Shown here in pieces: positions 29,101 to 37,083 of a DNA stretch of 64,000 nt. The notes beneath the pieces are model-generated. The model was not told the DNA's origin. It did not search any database and saw only the letters and a list, made by a program, of their open reading frames with translations. Both the position numbers and the translations under genes were made by a program. Positions within the stretch are counted from its first letter, which is position 1; the number at the start of each line of letters is the position of its first letter. Origin of the DNA: Hydractinia symbiolongicarpus (lineage: Eukaryota > Cnidaria > Hydrozoa > Anthoathecata > Hydractiniidae). Location of the stretch: positions 25,113,001-25,177,000 of the forward strand of contig NC_079882.1 in the NCBI RefSeq assembly GCF_029227915.1, written 5' to 3'.

Positions 29101-32100
29101 ATCAGTTTCAGTTTTTTTTGTAGCATGTAACCCAATTTTGTATTATTTAAGGTTTGCTTGAAATGACATAGTCAAGCAAATATATTTCTTTGAAACAAAA
29201 CTAGAAAAAAGTTCTGCACAAGTCACTTTTTCACAAACTAATTCAACATCGACTTGCTCACATAGCTGAGCAATAAAACTAAAAATTAAATTATATAAGT
29301 ACACATGTGCACGATTAAAAATTTTATTTTATTTTGAGAAACCGGTTGTGAAATATATTGATCTGTGCACTGGGCATGCTTTTTCAAATGAGTATAATAG
29401 GTATAAATTCGTATTATCTACAACCTTTGTACCAGGAGTTGTTATGTTTAAAGAAAACCTAATACTCACAGGGGATAAGCTAAAGAATTTCGATAAGATT
29501 GGAATAAGACTATTTTAGTTTTTTCCGGGTGTCTTCTGCTTTGACTACGTACTTGGGCTTACAGAAGGAGATATTTTAAAACATGACACAGTAAAAAGAG
29601 CATCATTGCCTGCTAACATTGAATTGGGCATTCCAAATTCCCTTACAAAAGGATTTGTTAAATTCTGCCTTTTCTTTTTTTAAGGACATGTTTGTAAACG
29701 TCACACACATTGATTTACAAAAGCAAGCAATTTTATTGGCTTTTAGGGGCTATTTCTTGTGCCTGAGATTCAAATCTGTATGGTCCAACTGCTCCAAGTG
29801 ATCCAGTGACCCACAAATCAGCACAAATTCAAATCCAAGTGATCCAAAATTTGTTGCATATTTAAAGATAATGCCTAATTTTTTTGCATAATTTTGAAAC
29901 CAAAGTAGATTTAACTGTTCTGTAAATTTAGTTCAACTTTTTGCATTAGTTATCCTTTATGCTTTTTTAATTAAGGCAAATTTTTTAAAATGGTTCTTAC
30001 TGCAAGGATTTCATCAACAGATAAAAAATGTGACCAAAGAAATGGGATTTTAGAGCAAGTCATTAACCATAGTAAGTGCAATCATTAATTCTGAGCGCTC
30101 TAAATGCTACAAGTTAACTTTTCCTTGAGGAGTTCATTCAGATTCGACTCTTACTGCCCAGATTATCAAAGAAATGGTAAAAGGAGCATTTGGAGCATTT
30201 AGAGTTTTGAATCTTCTTGATGAAAGAAATCGACCCTAAAAATCGAATTTGACCCCTAAAGCCCATTTTTTCAGGTTAAAATATGCCTATCAGTGCCTCC
30301 AGTACCCACAAAAAATACTATTTCCTGTTTTTTTCACATGTTTGTGGTACTGGCAGCTGAATAATTTTGCCACTGGCTAAGAGGTAAGAATTGAGGGTAT
30401 TAAGGGTACACACAGTAAAATTTCCTACCTTTCACAGTCAGACCACTGTTGCTGACATTGCTACTATTTTACTTTTTTTTTTTACTACACGCTACAGTAA
30501 TTTATGTAACATGTTTCATCATATATCTGCATAATTTATGCAATTCACAAAACAACATAATTTATTTATTCCAAAATGTAAACAAACAGGATGGCTAAAG
30601 AAACAAAATATATACATGTTACTGTGGAAAGTTTATCATTTCTTGAACATGATAGTTTAGAAGGCCACGTTTTGGGAGATCCTTCTCCCATCATCCGGCA
30701 AAGTAAAATGATGTTGAGCATGTATTTATATAATTGCAGAGGATCGAAATTCATAAAAATTAACCAATCAGAAACGAGCTGATAATTACAGTTAATTACA
30801 GTAATTAACATTTTTGGACCTGGATGTAGGTAACTACTTCTTCTGTAGGGTTGGTAACCAAATCTCAGGAAGTTGATATGAGATGCTGTTTATGTGTTTG
30901 TTACCTGTTACACTGTTGATGGTTTCTTTAATCTTCCTGGCAGTTGTTCTGGATTCTCTGTCAATGATTTTCTTCTCATCCCAATTAAACTGATGACTTC
31001 TGCTCTAGCTGTGGTCCGCAATTTCTTAAAACTGCTTTAACTTTTTTTTTTGTTTCGCCTATGTACACTGCATTACAATCTTTACATGGGATTTCGTAAA
31101 CAACATTGCTTTGTTCTTCCAGGTTTTTTTTGTCTTTTGGTTTAGACAAAGTGCTTCTTAGGGTGTCTTTAGAGTTAAGAATGCATTTGATCTTGTGTTG
31201 CCTTAAAACTCGACGAAGGATCCCGCTGGTACCTGGTACGAAGGGTAGGAATGCTGATGCGATAAATTCCTCTGATGTTTCCTTGTTGTCTTCGTTGCAT
31301 CTTCTCTTCATTTTATTTTCTACTTGCGTCATCAGTTTGTGACTGTATCTAGTTGCGATTAATGCATTTATTACAAATCAAATTTCTTCTTTCCTCTCCT
31401 GTTTGTCAGTGTCTATGCTGTTGGCACGATTCAGTAATGAAGATATGACACTTTCTTTGCAAGACTTCTGATGGTTTGATTCGAAGTTTAGGTACTGGTC
31501 ATTGTGTGTTGGTTTACGATACACTGAAACTGAAATGGAAACATTCTTGCGTTTGACCAAAGTGTCCCGGAAAGCGATACTTTAATCGTGTTCAAGCTCA
31601 ACAGTGAATTTGATTTGTCGATGTAGGCAATTGATGTGTTGATGGAACTCTTCTAAATGAGATCTTTTGATTATGACAAATACATCGTCAAAAAATCTTT
31701 TCCAAACCTTTGGACGTCCGTCTGATGTGAGTTATGCTGTTGTCTTGTGTGCTTGCATGTATATTTCTGCGACTACTGATGATGCAGGGCCTCCCAAGGC
31801 AACTCTGTCTGTTTGAGTGAAGAAGTTCTTATTAAACAGATACCATATTTTGGTTAGAACAAGTTCGACCAAACGCAGAAAATCCAGTACTGGAATCTTC
31901 GTCTTATCACCGAATGCAGCATCGTTTTTGATAAGGTCTTTAATGATGTTTAAGGTGTCTTTTATGGGAACATTTGTGTAGAGTGATGTGACATTCTTTT
32001 GAGTTTTTGCTGTGATCACTTGCTGTAAAATTGCTGAGAATAGAAGCAACAAATTTTGATAGGTTGTGTAACAGTGTTCCAGTGAAGGAGACATTTTCTT

Positions 32101-35100
32101 AACAAGTCATTACATGTTATTCAGACTGTAATGAACGGATTTTGATTTCGCAAACAATGGTAAAGCAATGCAAAAAAGTAAAGGACCACAATAACAAATC
32201 AGGAAATGATACAAAAACATGCGAATATGACGACTACTTAGAGGCACTTATCAACAACAAACCTCAAAAAGAAGAAAAGAATTCAAGTTGAAGTTATTAC
32301 AGCCAATATCGAAGAGGAGGATAGTGAAGAAGAGAAGGAAAACAAAGTTCCAATGATAGGAAAAGGAAAAAAAGAAAAAGATCGAAGTACAAAACAAGGT
32401 ACTGACAGAATGATATTGTGGCTGGAATTTTATGGAATAAGAAGAGAAGAGAGGGGAAGAGCGACAGAGCAAACCTGTGCAAAACAACATAGAGGATGAA
32501 AAGAATGGATAGATTATTGACAAACTTAAACTTCTTATTTTTGTAACATTTCACATAAATTATTATGTTAATCAATTAAAAAATCTTCATTGTTTCGCAG
32601 ATTTTCATCAATTATTGAATTCGGTATTCAACCTTGAAACCTTGAAAATTTGGATTTTAAGAGTGCAAAAGCTCTTTCAAAAACATTTCTAGTAGTAAAT
32701 TGTACATATTTTTGTTGAAAGAAATCAAATTCACCAAAATCAACGAAAGAAACCATCATGTATGTTTCATGCTTATAGGCTGAATCTCCAGTTAAAAAAG
32801 TTTTATGTGTGATTTTAGTTTTGAGTTTGCAAACACACAAGCATCATGTACTGATCCGAGAAAACCTGTAAATACATCGGCAAATCTTTTTCGATGATCA
32901 CAGAATGCTTGCAAAAAACTGATTGAAAACCTTTTCTGTTTATGAATGCCTTGTTGTGAGTTTTCCTCTCGTTAATCGTTATGTGGCATCCATCAATTAC
33001 TGTGTTTACGCCATCCATTCCATTCATTTCTCAGAATCCCTCTACTATTTCTATCACTTCACTTCTTTTTTGACATTTAATCATTTTATTAGTCATCATA
33101 CACAAAACAGACTGTGTCACCACTACTTTGTGTTTGTTGTAACAGACATATATCATTTTCATCATTACTAACATGTTTTCCTCCAAAGAATAACACAACA
33201 AAGATAGTATTTTTCTTTTCCGCCGAGTATCAATATTGCTCCTATTTTTTTCAGACACAGGTTTTGTTGGTATCCGTGATAATGGTAGGCAGATTTTAAG
33301 GTATGAAAAAATGGGCCCCGAGCATGCTCAAAACATTCGATTTTTGTGTGATAAACGATCCAATTTGTTGAATTTGACAAATTAAATTTGATTAATTAAA
33401 TCATATATCACTGCCCTGGCGGAAATAAATCAAATCCGATTAATTGAATCATGTATCACCTGAGTTAGAGATATTTTTTATTATTGAACAAAAAGAAAAA
33501 TGTTCAAGTGGATGCAATGTGAAGTTGTGAAGTTGTGAAGTTTAAAGTAAAAGTCAACCTTAATAATACATCACAAGTCGTGCAAGATAAAAAAAACTGG
33601 ACAACAATTTTTAATATGGTTGTAAATGCCAAATATATGTTGAAAAAAATTTGTAAATAAATAGGTATATAAATGATACTTTTTGAAACAAGTTAATACA
33701 GCAAAAAGTTCTTATGTAAAGTACCTTTAAACTTTTCAATGCTTTATTTTGAACTTTACAAAGTAGCATTTGTACTGAAAAAATGCAGGAGATAAGTAGT
33801 GGCCACAGTAGAAAGTTAACTGTCTTATAGAGGAATGCAAAATGTACCAGTTCATGTTCTGCAATCGTTAAGAAGTTAATAATAACAATTAAAGTATGTT
33901 TAGATAATGAATTAAAAAACGTTTGAAAAATCAAATTTCAACGACATTATTTTGGTCAACTTGTTTACTTAACGCGTAGCAATTCCTATAAGATAGTATA
34001 AGTTAGCCCTGATAAATTTTTATTTTTATTAAAAATTCGTTGGTCAAATCTATTACCTGACATATGTCCGTGAACCAAACATAGTAGCTGCAAGTAGTGA
34101 CAGTCAAATTCCTGAGGATTTCCAGACTGATCAATGGCCAGTTTATTTTATTGTCTTTTATAGTATTTACACATAAATGGGACATTTTCTTTTTATTTAA
34201 AATATTTTTTAAAGAATGGTTTATACTTTCATTTCAAAAGAAAACAATTTACCTTAATGAAAGTAATTTTGGTGAAAATTTTTTTTTTTTTAGATTTGTG
34301 CCAAATGAAGAAAAAAAATTTTTTCTTGCTTTTTTTGGTTTAATTAAAGAATTAAAATTTGCAAATTTTATAATCAATTTATCTTAAACTTTCATGAAAT
34401 AATAGAATAAGAAAATAAACTTACATTTCCAAAGGGATGCCATGTTTTAGTGTCATTTGATGATTTTAAGATGAACTTTTGGATGTAATCAAACCTGCTT
34501 GCTGGATCACCTTGAATTGCAATGCCATTTATTACTGTCACTTTTGTCAAGTTGACCTAGAAATACTTTAGCTTATGTAGTTTATTACAATAACATTTAT
34601 TATATATATAAATATAAAAGTCTATAGAATATTATAATTTTATTTAAACTAAAAAAAAGATCTGGTTATTACAAGTCAAAATGGAGTGCAGAGGTTCGAA
34701 ATTGTGAAAAAATATTAAAATATATTTACCATTCCAATGACACCTTGACCTTAATAAAACTATTTAGAAATTATTATTTAGAAAATATTTACTAGTGTGA
34801 GGCATAATCTAAAAACATTTTTTTTGCTTACAGTTTTTTTTTTTATTAATCAAGACCTATCCTGTAAATAATTCTACCCTAGTTTTTTTGAAACAACATT
34901 AAGCTTGTTACACAATGTCTAAAAAAAGATAAAAATATACTAACTTGGAACCATTCGTTTTTAAAATCATCACCGTCTTGTGAACACCAAGCTGATTGCA
35001 CATAAAGCCTTCCTTGTGACTTAACTTTTTTGTTATTATAATGGGATGAAGCTAAAAGTTGACTTGATTTAATGAAACCATTAGACATTCCCAAAGGAGT

Positions 35101-35114
35101 AAGATCAGTACAAC
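767..35114 (-). CDS. Receptor-type protein tyrosine phosphatase with discoidin and FN3-like ectodomain (26 exons found, 5' end missing)
   Basis: A type I membrane phosphatase that removes phosphate from tyrosine. Exons, in transcript order: 35114-34945, 34556-34425, 24878-24719, 23951-23668, 22774-22621, 21768-21617, then one or more exons not found, 19618-19359, 19256-19112, 18979-18876, 16146-16047, 15749-15649, 14815-14626, 14427-14325, 14227-13969, 13439-13379, 13281-13188, 13116-12950, 12476-12346, 11779-11725, 11638-11521, 3948-3824, 3746-2664, 2138-1828, 1321-1179, 1050-915, 841-767 (stop TGA). All junctions use AG/GT and keep phase; about 1,600 codons are accounted for. The first exon opens in phase 1 at the first discoidin cysteine, so a signal-peptide exon must lie upstream. 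The 16146 and 15749 exons are the least certain. The exon order and phosphatase assignment are seen directly; the ligand is unknown. Confidence 0.88.
2664..3948 (-). CDS. Receptor phosphatase: juxtamembrane segment and catalytic domain D1
   Basis: Exons 3948-3824 and 3746-2664. The juxtamembrane part has tyrosines in AYSTI and SYYNLP (the second fits a Grb2 SH2 site, pY-x-N). D1 has every landmark of an active enzyme: KNRYQNIIAYDHTRV substrate-recognition loop, NYINANFI, WPD loop FTSWPDHG, P-loop HCSAGVGRTGTF with catalytic Cys and Arg, and the Q-loop QTADQYLF. The exon continues into the start of D2 (KNRTNILP) and ends one base into a codon. Confidence 0.95.
4290..4700 (-). mobile_element. 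Remnant of a non-LTR retrotransposon (C-terminal end of a reverse transcriptase ORF)
   Basis: The minus-strand translation, broken by several stops, contains KLRLYEACV, CSVSLRDRNSSDELNTRLGI and LNSLQHLKRMEG. This is the pattern of the region after the reverse transcriptase domain in LINE elements, where the cysteine-containing loop is followed by LRDR and RLGI. It ends near a run of TCA/CAT repeats (about 4306-4325) and abuts the DNA transposon at 4702. Confidence 0.55.
4816..6451 (+). pseudogene. THAP-domain DDE transposase (frameshifted)
   Basis: The start MPGSCCAVGCSNKRKKG and FYRIPF…LWVQAI give the C2CH THAP DNA-binding domain, completed by ICSEHFISG and, after an intron (about 4995-5217), DPHHPDNVPSKF. 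A coiled-coil linker (LEKLQQEIFSLQKEKEGIK) leads to a helix-turn-helix (LAYRFGLSETVASRIYRRW) and a DDE_Tnp_4 core: IIDCTEIFAERP with the first Asp, then ILADCGF, then NVRIHVERVIGRLRKF. One-base frameshifts near 4970 and near 5985 break the reading, and the end of the coding part at 5310-5334 also lacks a clean frame. The enzyme would bind the element ends and cut and join DNA; this copy is inactive as read. Confidence 0.8.
6457..8410 (-). pseudogene. YqaJ-type exonuclease with C-terminal PHD finger (ISL2EU second gene, broken)
   Basis: Reading starts at MWSDSSFFLSLDKDE (8410) and continues with FKSLDSYNFFLCGHVQDVYY after a one-base frameshift near 8250. Introns 8087-8010 and 7899-7827 have good sites and restore CTCMAG-LGSACSHVGALLF, a SWIM-like cysteine/histidine motif. 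The YqaJ core follows: REQRLSTAWQIHRAGRITAS, YGIDMEATARKKF, GASPDALVL and LGVLEIKCP, with the acidic and Lys catalytic residues present. The tail is a PHD finger (YCICKRPSFLPMIACD … GKWFCETC). In-frame stops near 7350 and 7155 and a frameshift before 6920 disrupt it; an intron could explain the stop at 7155. Confidence 0.75.
8623..11520. other. Remainder of the 7.6-kb receptor intron, no gene seen
   Basis: AT-rich sequence with poly-T and poly-A runs and short chance reading frames. At 10361-10375 it has the palindromic motif TGGATTTTTCCACGG, also found at 63172. No other structure was recognised. Confidence 0.5.
11521..11779 (-). CDS. Receptor phosphatase: end of ectodomain and transmembrane helix (11779-11725, 11638-11521)
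   Basis: Exon 11779-11725 ends the FN3-like stem (NYYTSPWSQAF). Exon 11638-11521 begins PTNAPKVENQSSNTS, then gives an uninterrupted hydrophobic stretch from SLIVGIICG to FIII, followed by Arg-Arg. The last codon is split and completed 7.6 kb away at 3948 (RRWRRK), the expected cytoplasmic stop-transfer. The intron between is enlarged by a LINE scrap and a two-gene DNA transposon. Confidence 0.88.
12346..13439 (-). CDS. Receptor phosphatase: membrane-proximal ectodomain with RKRR site (13439-13379, 13281-13188, 13116-12950, 12476-12346)
   Basis: Four exons in consistent phase. They include FKPNGSYEKKIIVDL, ISYQVVVMKI and DAGYNEPYITAEF, similar in style to the last ectodomain module of vertebrate RPTPs. 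Exon 12476-12346 contains NTRKRRSIDE, a consensus for cleavage by furin-like proprotein convertases. Receptor phosphatases are often cut here, and the halves stay associated. That cleavage occurs in this protein is inference. Confidence 0.78.
13969..14815 (-). CDS. Receptor phosphatase: FN3-like exons (14815-14626, 14427-14325, 14227-13969)
   Basis: The first exon ends a beta-sandwich module (KTTVKAHIGEYFQ). The second starts a new FN3 at PPAPVITI and has NGPISIYQVII, the strand that carries NG-x-I-x-x-Y in receptor phosphatases, split across the intron with the third exon. The third is 86 codons long and includes YFLAATFPASHI and GTYHLYTRAVILAK. The layout resembles the membrane-proximal FN3 region of type IIB receptor phosphatases. 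Confidence 0.75.
15079..15640. repeat. Dispersed repeat fragments in a receptor intron
   Basis: 15079-15113 (AATACTAGTC, then a TGAAAAAATCCAC block) matches in reverse complement the repeat end at about 63170-63200. Sequence at about 15490-15600, including CACCTTGTTTCCAAGTTATT, recurs at 13690-13760. Both are probably scraps of interspersed repeats. Confidence 0.4.
15649..16146 (-). CDS. Receptor phosphatase: two ectodomain exons without a recognised fold (16146-16047 and 15749-15649)
   Basis: Both open stretches have good splice sites (GGTAG acceptor and ATAT/GTAAGA donor; AACAG acceptor and AAT/GTAACA donor). Their phases (0-1, then 1-0) fit exactly between the FN3 half-exon at 18876 and the exon at 14815. 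The first has two cysteines (QCIRGANYIHYK, NASCEGII). The second begins VNVFSFSFDVAEKV. They probably complete the FN3 domain and start the next module. Phase agreement is the main support, so they remain tentative. Confidence 0.5.
16799..18352 (+). mobile_element. Degenerate Ty1/copia-like LTR retrotransposon (gag and protease scraps, two LTR fragments)
   Basis: Similar blocks of about 75 bp at 16803-16876 and 18272-18352 (shared TATTATTATTTTATAG, ACTAGTAAATG and ATGTTAAAGGTGAGATATTA) bracket the region as LTR fragments. Between them is a CCHC zinc knuckle with a one-base frameshift (CQIC around 17037, HFANKC just after) and a retropepsin motif GILDSGCTNTV at about 17200. Sequence 18048-18262 recurs at 41400-41615 next to a second copia remnant. 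No intact reading frame remains. Confidence 0.6.
18876..18979 (-). CDS. Receptor phosphatase: exon for the first half of a fibronectin type III domain
   Basis: The exon enters in phase 1 after TTATTTTAG and ends at a GTACGT donor. The protein has the FN3 pattern: Pro near the start, LNIS, LLISWQSPE with the conserved Trp, and AITKYL before the next strand. Introns in the middle of FN3 domains are common in receptor phosphatases. Confidence 0.75.
19112..19618 (-). CDS. Receptor phosphatase: discoidin domain 3, two exons
   Basis: Exons 19618-19359 and 19256-19112. The first begins with Cys-Gly-Asn and contains the conserved SPITWCTNSWDNKYIHVKF and GGIVLQGD strands. The second carries FPLAVHWFSKMSLAS and closes with LRFAIKGC, so both domain-boundary cysteines are present. 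The terminal strand is KCCLRFAIKGC rather than the more usual RVELYGC. Confidence 0.83.
20127..20275 (-). other. Orphan open stretch encoding a possible transmembrane segment
   Basis: After a CAG acceptor-like site at about 20275, the minus strand encodes LKRVKVYVGILTVLFVLYLI, then FYNTLFGIREIEKP and a stop. It has basic residues before a hydrophobic helix, like a type II signal anchor. It has no Met and does not fit the codon phase of the receptor exons around it. It could be an exon of another gene, an alternative exon, or chance. Confidence 0.25.
21617..21768 (-). CDS. Receptor phosphatase: exon of unrecognised domain after discoidin 2
   Basis: The exon is joined in phase to 22621 (…YGKRA-ATFLSL…) and ends after VRQVLDQ at a GTAATT donor. 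It carries the acidic turn TTPGNEVDEDTD between hydrophobic strands, suggesting part of a beta-sandwich. I do not recognise the family. A diverged copy of this exon lies at about 29.4 kb. The next exon should enter in phase 0 and leave in phase 1 before 19618; I could not identify it. Confidence 0.6.
22621..23951 (-). CDS. Receptor phosphatase: discoidin domain 2, two exons
   Basis: Exons 23951-23668 (94 codons) and 22774-22621. The start, PLGMQLKIISDAQLSS, matches the discoidin opening, and the core strands contain LTAVAMQGHS. The second exon ends with MKVELYGKRA, the usual closing strand. The domain follows domain 1 directly, joined by a codon split across the intron (LDNQEQYQ). Confidence 0.85.
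24719..35114 (-). CDS. Receptor phosphatase: discoidin (F5/8C) domain 1, three exons
   Basis: Exons 35114-34945, 34556-34425 and 24878-24719 encode one discoidin domain. It opens with a Cys and the typical LG-x-x-G-x-I stretch (CTDLTPLGMSNGFI), followed by SSQLLASS. The middle has the strand motif INGIAIQGDP, and it closes with RLELYGC. Phases are 1-0, 0-0 and 0-1. The second intron is about 9.5 kb long and filled with mobile-element debris. Discoidin domains bind carbohydrates, lipids or collagen; which ligand applies here cannot be told. Confidence 0.85.
27458..27816. mobile_element. MITE-like element with ~40-bp inverted ends
   Basis: Ends are ACTTTAATTGGAGAAA at 27458 and TTTCTCCAATTAAAGT at 27816, and the inverted similarity continues inward through the GAAACTTTCGCGAA block. 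The inside repeats variants of GATAAACTTTCGCGAA several times. No coding capacity, 359 bp. Confidence 0.6.
28192..28225. repeat. Perfect hairpin
   Basis: Arms 28192-28206 (ATATGACTGCATGTG) and 28211-28225 are exact reverse complements with a 4-base loop CAAC. It is followed by a short tandem CATATAGT repeat. No function can be assigned. Confidence 0.5.
28990..29500 (-). pseudogene. Diverged duplicate of the receptor exon at 21617-21768 and adjoining intron
   Basis: Two blocks match 21240-21770 in the same order and orientation: GATATTGCATTTTAA, the GCATGT(A/G)ACCC region and AAAAGTTCTG(T/C)ACA; then the exon itself. At 29.36-29.48 kb the minus strand still reads LSPVSIRFSLNITTPGTKVV, aligning with LSPSYVKFFVYITTPGNEVD. 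It lies in the large intron between 24878 and 34425, whose flanking exons already join in phase, so it is not needed by the model. It is probably a relic of exon duplication or an unused exon. Confidence 0.55.
30985..32095 (-). mobile_element. Penelope-like element fragment: reverse transcriptase and GIY-YIG endonuclease
   Basis: Minus-strand pieces in order: SLYTNVPIKDTLNII and VALGGPASSVVAEIYM (reverse transcriptase palm), KRFFDDVFVIIKR (catalytic DD box), VYRKPTHNDQYLNF, then VVYEIPCKDCNAVYIGE, the GIY-YIG nuclease that marks Penelope-like elements. The first catalytic Asp appears as Asn (KNVTSLYTNVP), and frames are interrupted near 31570 and 31375. The 5' part is missing. It would have reverse-transcribed its RNA at a nick; this copy looks dead. 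Confidence 0.75.
32157..32291 (+). pseudogene. Myb/SANT-like protein fragment of a PIF/Harbinger transposon
   Basis: A short frame reads KQCKKVKDHNNKSGNDTKTC and EYDDYLEALI. This is the signature of the end of the Myb/SANT-like DNA-binding protein that accompanies Harbinger transposases. The upstream Trp helices are missing. It faces the transposase fragment on the other strand, as in two-gene Harbinger elements. Confidence 0.45.
32628..33027 (-). pseudogene. PIF/Harbinger DDE transposase fragment
   Basis: Two overlapping minus-strand frames: GVNTVIDGCHITI with the first Asp and NKAFINRKGFQSV, then FLTGDSAYKHETYM, the second Asp, and RNVFERAFALLKSKF, the Glu helix. A frame break lies near 32820. 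This is the DDE_Tnp_4 core; the N-terminus and element ends were not found. Confidence 0.6.
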
Positions 35115-36556
<1,442 letters not shown>

Positions 36557-36964
36557 CGCATTGCAAAAATATAAATGCACGTTGCATAAAATAAATGCGC
36601 GTAGCAGCTGACCCTTCAGGGCCATCGTATGTATTGGCCGTTCGGCATCAGGCATTTTGTAGTTAGGTTTAATTTCTGTTATTTTATACATAGTTTGTAA
36701 CTTATTTTTTTTGTTTTTGTTTGTAGCGTCGCAAAAGTGTGGAATAAATGTTAATAAAGCCACTTCCTGTCAGTAAACCCTTCCCTTACTCGCTACCGCT
36801 AAGTTGCCATAACACTTCATAATTTTATATTTTTAGTGTTGCAAATAACTGCTGTGGCAATTACTGCACTTATAAGAATACTGCAGCAGTTTTTAACTTA
36901 GGTCAGCAAAATTTAGTTGATGTAATTTTCAGACTTAACAAAGAAGAAATTGGTTTAGCTTTCC

Positions 36965-37083
36965 CCCATAACTTGGGATATACACGTCGGTATGCCAACA
37001 AATTTTCTGGCTAAGCATGTATAGGCCCTATGTTTACTCACAAAATTTAATTGCAAACCGACGTGCAGATCCCAAGTTATGGG
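36965..37083. repeat. Inverted repeat with 27-bp arms
   Basis: Arms 36965-36991 and 37057-37083 (CCCATAACTTGGGAT…CGTCGGT) pair with about two mismatches around a 65-base loop. It may be a small foldback element. Confidence 0.6.

Larger units (their letters stand above)
24879..34424. other. 9.5-kb receptor intron filled with repeats
   Basis: Contains, in order, AT-rich DNA of unknown origin (24.9-27.4 kb), a MITE (27458-27816), a short perfect hairpin (28192), A/T-rich simple sequence (28.3-29.0 kb), the exon relic (29.0-29.5 kb), a Penelope-like fragment (30985-32095) and a PIF/Harbinger fragment (32157-33027). No host gene was recognised. Confidence 0.55.
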
